Translations under genes and position numbers: made by a program | Shown here: positions 1-6,356 of the stretch, piece by piece | Numbering within the stretch: position 1 is the first letter of the stretch | Layout: each line of letters starts with the position of its first letter | Notes under the pieces: model-generated | Database searches by the model: none | The model's input: only the letters and a program-made list of their open reading frames with translations | What the model was told of the DNA's origin: nothing | DNA from: JABDNZ01 sp964407425 | GTDB taxonomy: Bacteria; Gemmatimonadota; Gemmatimonadetes; Longimicrobiales; Gaopeijiaceae | DNA: 12,668 bases | Reading direction: 5' to 3' | NCBI GenBank assembly: GCA_964407425.1 | Contig: CAYOVN010000103.1 | Location: 1 to 12,668 of the forward strand

Positions 1-234
1 GTGAAGGAGATCGTGGAGAGGCAGGAAAAAACCAGGTTCGGTCGATGCCACTTCAAAAAGTTTGGCGATTTCTCCCTCGATGTGGAAACCATGTTCCACA
101 TGACGGTCCCTGACTACGACACCTTCATGGACGTTCAGCAGGCCATCAACATCGAGCTATTCAAGAAATTCGCTGAAGAGGGAATCGAATTCGCTCTTCC
201 CATCCGCCCCCGGCAAATGGAAGAGGACGCTTAG
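1..234 (+). CDS. MscS-family mechanosensitive ion channel, C-terminal fragment
   Basis: The visible 77 residues match the cytoplasmic alpha/beta C-terminal domain of small MscS channels: an 'RF.R.HFKKFGDFSLDVE' strand pair followed by 'PDY.TFMDVQQAINIELFKKFAEEGIEFALPIR', which closes the cage of the heptamer. In this family the membrane helices and pore lie upstream, so the gene is cut by the window edge. The GTG at base 1 is most likely an internal valine, not a start. MscS proteins sit in the inner membrane and release solutes when membrane tension rises after osmotic downshock. The gene ends with TAG at 232-234 and converges on corC with a 42-bp gap that has no clear terminator hairpin. 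The family call is firm. Which MscS subgroup it belongs to, and whether it has extra N-terminal domains, cannot be seen. Confidence 0.85.
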   Translation: MKEIVERQEKTRFGRCHFKKFGDFSLDVETMFHMTVPDYDTFMDVQQAINIELFKKFAEEGIEFALPIRPRQMEEDA

Positions 235-276
235 GGCTGGAGAGAGCGCTTTGGTCTGAAGAACGGGGGGGGAAAC

Positions 277-1509
277 CTACTCGATCCCCTTTGGGGTGAA
301 GAGGAGGAATTCGATTCGGCGACCGCTCATCCGGAGAACCTGAAAAGACCCGTTCTCCACATCGACCCGGTCACCCACGCGCGGAATTCTGTTCAGCTGC
401 CCAAAGACGAACCCGGCTACGGTGTCATAGTCGTCGTCTGGGAGGTCGAAACCGAGGGTTTCGTTGGCCTCTCTAATGGGAACCCCGCCCAGAACCCGGA
501 TGGCGCCTGAATCCAAGGTTGAGAATTCCTCAGGCTCATCCGCCTCATGTTCGTCCTGTATCTCCCCGACGATCTCTTCCAGGAGATCTTCCAACGTCGC
601 GAGACCGTCGGTCCCGCCGAACTCATCCACAACGATGACCATCTTGATTCGTTCTGTCCTCATTTCGGCGATGAGGTCGTCCACGGGCTTCGTTGCCGGG
701 CAAAACTGTATTGGTCGAATAATACTCTGGAGGTCCTCGGCACCGGCCCGCTCGGCTTTCCAGAGGTCCCGGGCGAGGATGATTCCAACAATTTTGTCCA
801 AACTCTCCTCGAAAACCGGCAGCCGGAGGTGACCCTCCTCCAGCATGACCTCCATCGCTTCCTCAATGGTAGCCGTGACCGGAACGGCGATCATGTCGGT
901 CCTGGGTGTCATGACCTCCGCCACAGGGACCTCATCCAACGTCATCATGCTGCTCACCACCCGCCACTCGTCTTCGTCCAGAGCTCCTTCCGTTCGTCCG
1001 ATCCGGGCCAGAACTCGGATTTCGGAACGACTTACCGTGCTAGGCCTCCCTTTTCCGGAGGTGATCAGCCGAGAGTAGAAGTTGAGTGGGATGATGACAG
1101 GCTTGGTGATGAAGATCAGGGCCCGGAGCACATAGGCCGAGGCGGGAGCCAGCTTCGGCCAGAGTGTGGCCCCCAGGGTCTTCGGCAGAATCTCAGAAAA
1201 AAGGAGGATGGCCAGAGTAAGCCCGGCGGAGAATATGGCCGTGGAGGCTTGCCCCCAGATCCTGTAAGCAAGGGCCGCACCCAGGGCTGCGCCGAAGGTG
1301 TTGGCGATGGTGTTCAAGGCCAAAATAGCTGCGATTGGCTCGTCGACCTGCTGTTGCATCCGGTGGAGGATCTCCCCGGCCTTCGAGCCCCGGTCCCGGA
1401 GGACATGGACATACCCCTGGCTCATTGAAAGGATGACGGCTTCCAGAATCGAACAGAGGAACGAGATTCCCAGGGAGAGCCCTACGATGCCCAGCAGCTG
1501 ATATAGCAT
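277..1509 (-). CDS. CNNM/CorC-family transporter with CBS pair (HlyC/CorC-like)
   Basis: A 410-residue inner-membrane protein. Order of parts: an N-terminal DUF21/CNNM membrane domain (about 1-150) with several hydrophobic helices and the conserved 'LFSEILPKTLG' at 103-113; the 'EVMTPRTDM' entry to the first CBS domain (198-206); a second CBS domain carrying 'VVDEFGGTDGLATLEDLLEEIVGEI' (293-317); and a C-terminal CorC_HlyC domain with 'DYDTVAGFVFGQLNRIPRVGD' (360-380). Family members are linked to Mg2+/Co2+ efflux or divalent-cation homeostasis; 'hemolysin' is a historical label. The open frame extends upstream to a TTG at 1590, but that codon lies in the tail of the osmC terminator and adds a non-conserved leader. 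The ATG at 1507-1509 puts the first helix where the family has it. No Shine-Dalgarno is seen before this ATG, but a good -35/-10 pair lies directly upstream, so the message may be leaderless. The family is certain; the ion is not. Confidence 0.88.
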   Translation of the reverse strand: MLYQLLGIVGLSLGISFLCSILEAVILSMSQGYVHVLRDRGSKAGEILHRMQQQVDEPIAAILALNTIANTFGAALGAALAYRIWGQASTAIFSAGLTLAILLFSEILPKTLGATLWPKLAPASAYVLRALIFITKPVIIPLNFYSRLITSGKGRPSTVSRSEIRVLARIGRTEGALDEDEWRVVSSMMTLDEVPVAEVMTPRTDMIAVPVTATIEEAMEVMLEEGHLRLPVFEESLDKIVGIILARDLWKAERAGAEDLQSIIRPIQFCPATKPVDDLIAEMRTERIKMVIVVDEFGGTDGLATLEDLLEEIVGEIQDEHEADEPEEFSTLDSGAIRVLGGVPIREANETLGFDLPDDDYDTVAGFVFGQLNRIPRVGDRVDVENGSFQVLRMSGRRIEFLLFTPKGIE

Positions 1510-1515
1510 GACCAG

Positions 1516-1544
1516 ATTATCGACGGCTAACCCACTCAAGACAA
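1516..1544 (-). promoter_or_regulatory. Putative corC promoter giving a leaderless mRNA
   Basis: On the minus strand, TTGTCT (1544-1539) and GATAAT (1521-1516) are separated by exactly 17 bases. This is a 4/6 and 5/6 match to the sigma-70 consensus. The A of the corC ATG (1509) lies seven bases past the -10 hexamer, where a transcript would start. No ribosome-binding sequence lies between. The promoter is downstream of the osmC terminator, so corC would have its own start. Spacing and position are seen; activity is inferred. Confidence 0.45.
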
Positions 1545-1590
1545 GTCTGTACCCCCCCGTGCGGTTCCTGTCCAAGGGCCGGGAAGACAA

Positions 1591-1623
1591 GAAAGCCCCG
1601 GGAGAGTGACCTCTCCCGGGGCT
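1591..1623 (-). terminator. Intrinsic terminator of the OsmC gene
   Basis: A perfect 13-bp inverted repeat, AGCCCCGGGAGAG (1594-1606) and CTCTCCCGGGGCT (1611-1623), encloses a 4-base loop. Read on the minus strand it follows the OsmC stop by 18 bases and runs into TTTCTTGTCTT, a U-rich tail. On the plus strand the following bases are not a T tract, so it works mainly for osmC. It isolates corC transcription from osmC. Confidence 0.85.
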
Positions 1624-1641
1624 GACTTTATTGGGTAGGGG

Positions 1642-2070
1642 TTACCCCTCCAGGGTAGCGGTCAGTTCAATGGGCGTAGCCGAAAGGGCCCTGGAAATCG
1701 GACAGCCGACCTTTGCTCCCTGGGCCTGTTCCTGAAATGCGGCGTCATCGATGCCCGGAACGTTTGCGACACACACCAACTCGATCCTCGAGATCCCGAA
1801 GCCTTCCGGGCCCTTCTCCAGATAGGCGTTAGCCGTAGTCCGGACGCTGACCGGATCAAACCCTGCCTTGGCCAAACCGTTGGCGAAAGCCATTGAAAAG
1901 CAACCCGCGTGAGCTGCAGCAATCAACTCCTCTGGATTGGTCCCAGCTCCCTCTTCAAATCGGGACGCGAAACTGTAATTCCCTTTTACGGCACCGGTTT
2001 CAGTCTCCAGGGTGCCACTACCCTTGGGCAGGTTTCCTTTCCACTCTGCACTCGCGACTCGCACCGCCAT
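1642..2070 (-). CDS. osmC: OsmC-family organic hydroperoxide peroxidase
   Basis: A 142-residue cytoplasmic thiol peroxidase, full length for the OsmC subgroup. Such enzymes reduce organic hydroperoxides using a peroxidatic and a resolving cysteine. Visible marks: 'F.SRFEEGAGTNPEELIAAAHAGCFSMA', with Arg37, Glu48 and the peroxidatic Cys57; and 'AKVGCPIS', with the resolving Cys123. Further features are the N-terminal 'W.G.L..G.GT..TETG' strand and 'VPGID' before the second cysteine. The pattern follows E. coli OsmC more closely than Ohr. An additional Cys100 is not a family catalytic residue. The ATG at 2068-2070 is supported by AAAGGAG (2084-2078 on the minus strand) seven bases upstream. It is divergent from the M14 gene and ends at a strong terminator, so it is probably a single-gene unit. 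In E. coli osmC is induced by osmotic and general stress; no matching regulatory site is recognisable here. Confidence 0.93.
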   Translation of the reverse strand: MAVRVASAEWKGNLPKGSGTLETETGAVKGNYSFASRFEEGAGTNPEELIAAAHAGCFSMAFANGLAKAGFDPVSVRTTANAYLEKGPEGFGISRIELVCVANVPGIDDAAFQEQAQGAKVGCPISRALSATPIELTATLEG

Positions 2071-2332
2071 TGGTACACTCCTTTGCAGCTTCGGGTTAGC
2101 CGATCGGTTTCGTATTGATGTGGGTTCGGTCCCGGGGCAATCAACCTCGGGGGCCGGAACATAGAAAAGGTCTTTGCCGGGAAAAAGGGGGGACTCGGAA
2201 ATCAGTTTCCAGCCAAAACCTTTTGAGGTGGAGCCAGGGCCATTGGGAGGGTTTCCAGGACTCCGAAACGGGGGGTGGTCAGGGGTCCGTTGTTGACGGG
2301 ACGGCTTTCCCTCCTGAAGATCACCCTAGACC

Positions 2333-2373
2333 GGAGCGGGCCGCCCTTGGATTCTTCGGGCCCAGGCCGCTCC
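2333..2373 (+). repeat. Inverted repeat in the leader upstream of the M14 gene
   Basis: GGAGCGG at 2333-2339 pairs with CCGCTCC at 2367-2373. Between them GGCC and GGCC (about 2339-2342 and 2359-2362) could extend the fold. The repeat ends 36 bases before the ATG and is not followed by a T tract, so it is not a normal terminator. It may structure the 5' leader of the mRNA, or be chance in GC-rich DNA. Confidence 0.3.
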
Positions 2374-2400
2374 ATCCTGCACCCGACGCTTTTTGTGAGA

Positions 2401-2405
2401 AGAGG
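2401..2405 (+). promoter_or_regulatory. Ribosome-binding site fixing the M14 start
   Basis: AGAGG lies four bases before the ATG at 2410. That ATG is followed by a basic-hydrophobic signal peptide. This favours it over the GTG at 2275, which would put 45 unrelated residues in front of the signal sequence. Confidence 0.6.
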
Positions 2406-2409
2406 TTTT

Positions 2410-5166
2410 ATGCCCAGGTTCCGTCGATTCCTCTCCGCCTGCACTCCCGCTCTGCTTCTCTATATTCTTCCTTCCTTTCTTCCAGCTCAGGTAACCACTC
2501 CCGAAGAGCAGTTCGGGCACCGGGTAGGAGCCAACTATGAGTTGGTGAACTACACCGGGCTTGAGGGATACTGGGAGCAACTGGCAGGGGAATCCGACCG
2601 AATGGTCCTGGATACCATCGGATGGACGGAAGAGGGGCGGCCCCAGCTCATGGCCATTCTCACTTCACCTGAAAACCACCGGGACCTCTCACACTACAAA
2701 GATATCGCCCGGCGAATGGCAATGGCTGAGGACGTGTCGGAGGCCGAGGCGCGAACGCTTGCTCAAGAAGGGAAAGCCGTAGTTTGGATCGATGGGGGCC
2801 TTCATGCCACCGAGGTCGTGGGTGCCCAGCAACTCTTGGAGTTGGTATATCGCCTGACGAGCGCTACGAACCCCGAAACCCTCCGTCTCCTGGATGACCT
2901 GATCATTCTGGCTGTCCAATGCAATCCGGACGGTATGGAGTTGGTCTCCAACTGGTACCACCGAAACGACGACAAGGGGATTGCCCCGGAGGAAAGAGAC
3001 TCTGGAGGCCTCCCGGTTCTGTACCACCACTATGCGGGGCACGACAACAACCGGGACTTCTATATGGGGAATTTGGAGGAGACCACCAACATGCTCCGGG
3101 TCCAATACCGGGAGTGGTTTCCTCAGATCATCTACAACCACCACCAGACGGGCCCCCAGGGCACCATCATGTTCGCGCCACCCTTCCGAAATCCACCCAA
3201 CCACTTTCTCGATCCCCTGATCATGACCACCCTGGAGCAGGTGGGGACGGCGATGCACCATCGCTTCGTACAGGAGGGGAAGGGGGGGACGACCATGCGT
3301 GGCGGCGCTGGCTACTCCATCTGGTGGAACGGTGGGCTCCGGACCACACCCTATTACCACAACAGCATCGGACTCCTGACCGAAATCCGAGGCGGACCGA
3401 ATCCCCAGGAGATTCCCTTCATTCCCCAGCGTCAGCTCGCGACCACCGACCTTCCGCTTCCGGTGGAACCAGGGGAACTGCTCTTCCGAACGGTCATCGA
3501 ATACTCCCAGACCGCCAACTGGGCAGTGATGGACTATGCCTCCCGGAACAAAGACCTTCTCCTCTTCAACATCTGGAGGATGGGAAAGAACTCCATCAAC
3601 AAGGGGAGCCAGGACTCCTGGACGGTGCGGCCGTCGAACCTTTACGCCGCAGCTGACGAACTCGGCGGAATGGATGCGTCGGGAACGGTGGAGGATTACA
3701 ACCGGTTTCTGAAGGATCCCAAGAATAAGGACCCTCGGGGTTTTGTGATCCCGGCTGATCAGACCGATTTCCCCACGGCGGTTCATTTTGCCAATACCCT
3801 CATCAAGAACGGGGTATCGGTTCAAAGGGCCACCCGGGAGTTCATGGTTGAAGGAACCCGGTATCCGGAGGGATCCCTGGTAGTGAAGACAGACCAGGCA
3901 TACAGGCCACACGTCCTGGACATGTTCGAGTCTCAGGATCATCCGAACGATTTCGCATATCCGGGCGGACCTCCCATTCCGCCTTACGATGCCACGGGCT
4001 GGACCCTCACCTATCAGATGGGTGTGAAAGCAGACCGGATCCTGAGTGACTTCAGCGGCCCGTTTGTCGAGGTCGCCGATGTTCTCCCAGTACCGCCGGG
4101 TGTGGTTGTAGGTGAGAGCGGATCCCCTGAAGGGTTCCTTCTCAGCCATGAGGTCAACAATGCCTTCTCAGCGGTATTCTCCCTCCTGGCCCAGGGGTCC
4201 GAGGTATTTTGGCTTGGAGAGACCTTCACCAGCGGGGGCAAGACCTACCCCGAGGGCACTTTCTGGATTCCCGGAAGCTCTTCTATGAGGAGCACGCTCG
4301 AGCCTTTGGCCCAGGAGCTGGGCCTCACTTTCGTCGGTGCGGCGGAGGAACCCCGGGGGTCCGCCATGAAACTGGCCAAGCCCAGAATCGGCCTTTGGGA
4401 TCGCTATGGTGGCTCCATGCCATCGGGTTGGGTCCGATTCATCCTGGACGAGTTCGGAATGGACTTTGAGCTGGTCTTCCCTCCCCAGTTGGACGCCGGG
4501 GACCTGGCTGAGGATTTCGACGTCCTGATTTTCCCGGACGGGGCGATCCCTGCTCTCCGGCCCGGAGGCGGGGGGCGGTATGGAGGTGGGGGTGGAGCCA
4601 TTGATCCAGAGAGCATTCCTGCCGAATACCGGGATCGAATGGGAAGCGTGAGCAGCGATGTCACCGTGCCTCAGCTCCGGGCATTCCTGGAGGAAGGCGG
4701 TACCATCATTACCCTCGAGGGCTCCACCAGCCTGGGCTACCACCTGGGTCTTCCCATGAAGGACTTCCTCGTCGATGGTGCCGAAGTGCCCCTCCGCCCG
4801 GAGGAGTTCTTTGTGCCTGGATCACTCCTGGAGGTGACCCTCCAGAGCGACGCTCCCATCACTCACGGCATGAAAGACCAATTCATCGTCAACTTCGCCC
4901 GGAGCCCGGTTTTTGACCTGGATCCGGCAGGGCAGGGCATGCACCCCCTGGCCGTGTTCGAGGACGCGACCCCTCTCCGGAGTGGGTGGGCCTGGGGTCA
5001 GGAACACCTAGAAGGTGGGGTGGCCATGGCCGAGGCCGATGTGGGAGAGGGGACTCTTTATCTGTTCGGGCCGCAGGTAACGTACCGAGGACAGACCCAC
5101 GAAACGTTCCCCCTCTTGTTCAACGGGATATTCCTGAGCACAGCTCGGAACGTCACGTTCCAGTAG
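2410..5166 (+). CDS. Secreted M14-family zinc carboxypeptidase-like protein with C-terminal amidotransferase-like domain
   Basis: A 918-residue exported protein. A Sec signal peptide (MPRFRRFLSACTPALLLY..., cleavage near residue 27 after 'LPAQ') is followed by the peptidase domain (about 30-400). M14 marks: 'GGLHATEVVG' with zinc ligands His132 and Glu135; 'NPDG' at 172-175; 'NNRDF' with Asn214/Arg215 in the substrate carboxylate-binding position; 'IIYNHHQTGP' supplying the third zinc ligand (His244 or His245); and 'LLTEIRGG' with Glu325 as the likely general base. The zinc set looks intact, so activity is expected. Family members cut C-terminal residues from peptides or act on cell-wall peptides; the substrate is unknown. 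From about residue 659 ('RIGLWDRYGGSMPSGW...') the chain looks like a class I glutamine-amidotransferase/DJ-1 fold, but this part contains no cysteine. It also carries a glycine-rich insert at about 716-730 and ends in the 'RGQTHETFPLLFN' signature. The gene is probably in an operon with the aminotransferase 41 bases downstream. Confidence 0.85.
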   Translation: MPRFRRFLSACTPALLLYILPSFLPAQVTTPEEQFGHRVGANYELVNYTGLEGYWEQLAGESDRMVLDTIGWTEEGRPQLMAILTSPENHRDLSHYKDIARRMAMAEDVSEAEARTLAQEGKAVVWIDGGLHATEVVGAQQLLELVYRLTSATNPETLRLLDDLIILAVQCNPDGMELVSNWYHRNDDKGIAPEERDSGGLPVLYHHYAGHDNNRDFYMGNLEETTNMLRVQYREWFPQIIYNHHQTGPQGTIMFAPPFRNPPNHFLDPLIMTTLEQVGTAMHHRFVQEGKGGTTMRGGAGYSIWWNGGLRTTPYYHNSIGLLTEIRGGPNPQEIPFIPQRQLATTDLPLPVEPGELLFRTVIEYSQTANWAVMDYASRNKDLLLFNIWRMGKNSINKGSQDSWTVRPSNLYAAADELGGMDASGTVEDYNRFLKDPKNKDPRGFVIPADQTDFPTAVHFANTLIKNGVSVQRATREFMVEGTRYPEGSLVVKTDQAYRPHVLDMFESQDHPNDFAYPGGPPIPPYDATGWTLTYQMGVKADRILSDFSGPFVEVADVLPVPPGVVVGESGSPEGFLLSHEVNNAFSAVFSLLAQGSEVFWLGETFTSGGKTYPEGTFWIPGSSSMRSTLEPLAQELGLTFVGAAEEPRGSAMKLAKPRIGLWDRYGGSMPSGWVRFILDEFGMDFELVFPPQLDAGDLAEDFDVLIFPDGAIPALRPGGGGRYGGGGGAIDPESIPAEYRDRMGSVSSDVTVPQLRAFLEEGGTIITLEGSTSLGYHLGLPMKDFLVDGAEVPLRPEEFFVPGSLLEVTLQSDAPITHGMKDQFIVNFARSPVFDLDPAGQGMHPLAVFEDATPLRSGWAWGQEHLEGGVAMAEADVGEGTLYLFGPQVTYRGQTHETFPLLFNGIFLSTARNVTFQ

Positions 5167-5195
5167 GATCGACCGGTGCTTTTGAAGGAAGATAT

Positions 5196-5200
5196 AGGAG
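5196..5200 (+). promoter_or_regulatory. Ribosome-binding site fixing the aminotransferase start
   Basis: AGGAG sits seven bases before the ATG at 5208. The open frame extends upstream to 4986 inside the M14 gene, but only the 5208 start places the twin-arginine motif at residues 3-4, as expected for a Tat signal. Confidence 0.75.
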
Positions 5201-5207
5201 AGGATTC

Positions 5208-6341
5208 ATGAAGCGACGGACTTTTTTCAGAAACACGTTTCTTGCCCTCGGGGCCCCTGCGGTTCTGCCGCTTCATGCTAGGGCCGAAGCCCTTCTCACG
5301 CCTCGACAACTCCGACAGGAGGGGGACCCGATTCGACTGAGTTCGAACGAGAACCCGCTGGGCATTCCTCCCGCTTCCTCGGAGGCCATTATTGGAGGCC
5401 TCGGCGACGGAAACCGTTACCCGGGTGCGTCGAGACAGGCGTTGAGAGCGGCGGTGGCGGAGCGCCACGGTGTCCCGTCCGAAGGGATCGTCCTCGGGAA
5501 CGGATCTACCGAGATCCTGCAAATGGGTGTTCAGGCCCAGCTCCACCCCGATCTCAGGCTGGTGGCTCCGACGCCAACCTTCGAGGACGTCTTTGAGTAC
5601 TCCGAGCCCCACCCCTGGATCGACCTGCGTCCTGTCCCGCTCCTTCCGGACCATTCCCACGACTTGACCGCCATGGAGGAGGCTGCAAAGGCGGCACCGG
5701 GCCCGGTACTTGTGTATGTCTGCAACCCCAACAACCCCACAGGGTCCCTGACCTCCGTGGACGATGTTGAGAGCCTTATCAAGCGGGCCCCAGAGAACGT
5801 CCACTTCCTTGTGGACGAGGCCTACTTCGAGTTCGTGGATTCAGGGGAGTACCGATCCCTGGACAAGCTCGCATTCGAACGACCGAACGTTGTGGTAGCG
5901 AGAACCTTCTCAAAGGTCTATGGGATGGCGGGGATCCGCCTGGGTTATGCCATCGCCCATCCGGACACTGCCCGGTCCATTCAGGCCTTTGCGGCCGGGA
6001 CGAATTGCAACCACCTGGCTCTGGTCGCCGGATTGGCCGCCCTGAAGGACAAGGGTTGGATCCAGAAGAGCGTTGCCGCAAACGCCCAGAGCAGGCGGAT
6101 CGCCTATGGGGTGTTCGATGAGCTAGGACTGGAGTACCTACCCTCCCACACCAACTTTGTGATGCACCGGATCTCCGGAGACCTCCGCCAATACATCAAT
6201 CGGATGCGGGATGCCGGGATCAGGGTAGGCCGACCGTTCCCACCCATGCTTGACTTCAACAGGTGCTCCCTGGGCCTGGCGGAGGAGATGGAGAGGCACG
6301 CCGAGACTCTCCGGGATTTCCGGAAGAAGGGCTGGGTGTAG
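5208..6341 (+). CDS. Tat-exported HisC-like PLP-dependent aminotransferase
   Basis: A 377-residue fold-type I aminotransferase that begins with a twin-arginine signal: MKRRTFFRN, a hydrophobic stretch 'FLALGAPAVLPL', then 'HARA' as the probable cleavage site near residue 26. The enzyme part is complete: 'LSSNENPLG' substrate strand, 'NPNNPTG' (173-179), 'VDEAYFEF' with Asp203 contacting the PLP ring nitrogen and Tyr206, and 'RTFSKVYGMAGIRLGY' with the Schiff-base Lys236. These are the marks of histidinol-phosphate/aromatic aminotransferases. A Tat signal fits a cofactor protein folded and loaded with PLP before export, and argues against a role in cytoplasmic histidine synthesis, as does the absence of his genes nearby. 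It lies 41 bases after the secreted M14 peptidase, so it may act on amino acids or amino-sugar-like compounds in the periplasm. The true substrate cannot be told from sequence. It converges on the M20 gene with a 15-bp gap. Confidence 0.88.
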   Translation: MKRRTFFRNTFLALGAPAVLPLHARAEALLTPRQLRQEGDPIRLSSNENPLGIPPASSEAIIGGLGDGNRYPGASRQALRAAVAERHGVPSEGIVLGNGSTEILQMGVQAQLHPDLRLVAPTPTFEDVFEYSEPHPWIDLRPVPLLPDHSHDLTAMEEAAKAAPGPVLVYVCNPNNPTGSLTSVDDVESLIKRAPENVHFLVDEAYFEFVDSGEYRSLDKLAFERPNVVVARTFSKVYGMAGIRLGYAIAHPDTARSIQAFAAGTNCNHLALVAGLAALKDKGWIQKSVAANAQSRRIAYGVFDELGLEYLPSHTNFVMHRISGDLRQYINRMRDAGIRVGRPFPPMLDFNRCSLGLAEEMERHAETLRDFRKKGWV

Positions 6342-6356
6342 TAGGGGCGGTCTGAC

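Larger units (their letters stand above)
2071..2409. other. 339-bp divergent intergenic region between OsmC and M14 genes
   Basis: No convincing gene lies here. An open frame runs upstream from the M14 start to a GTG at 2275, but its residues do not resemble a signal peptide. The region holds an imperfect direct repeat: GGACTCGGAAA (2191-2201) and GGACTCCGAAA (2258-2268), together with GTTTCCAG at 2205-2212 and again at 2251-2258. It also holds a G-rich tract near 2182-2192 and an inverted repeat GGAGCGG (2333-2339) / CCGCTCC (2367-2373) in the M14 leader. TTGACG at 2293-2298 could be a -35 element, but no good -10 follows at 16-18 bases. No riboswitch class is recognised. Confidence 0.5.

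Noticed and set aside
547..1428. 293-codon plus-strand open frame opposite corC
   Set aside because: Its residues show no known family, while the opposite strand encodes clear CNNM, CBS and CorC_HlyC domains.
1510..1590. Longer corC start at TTG 1590
   Set aside because: It lies in the tail of the osmC terminator, has no ribosome-binding site, and adds 27 polar residues ahead of the family's first membrane helix.
2275..2409. N-terminal extension of the M14 protein from a GTG at 2275
   Set aside because: The 45 added residues precede a normal signal peptide and do not look like coding sequence. ATG 2410 has its own AGAGG site.
2410..2445. Lipobox-like LSAC at residues 8-11 of the M14 protein
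   Set aside because: The cysteine comes before the hydrophobic core rather than after it, so signal peptidase II processing is not expected.
2689..4149. 486-codon open frame on the minus strand inside the M14 gene
   Set aside because: It is antisense to a gene with intact M14 motifs. Its product shows no recognisable domain, and it is the kind of long shadow frame common in GC-rich coding DNA.
5208..6341. Annotating the aminotransferase as histidinol-phosphate aminotransferase HisC
   Set aside because: Motifs fit the HisC family, but the Tat signal and lack of histidine genes nearby make a biosynthetic role unlikely, so no hisC symbol was given.
6342..6356. Terminator between the convergent aminotransferase and M20 genes
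   Set aside because: The 15-bp gap has no inverted repeat or T tract. Transcripts probably run into the opposite gene.
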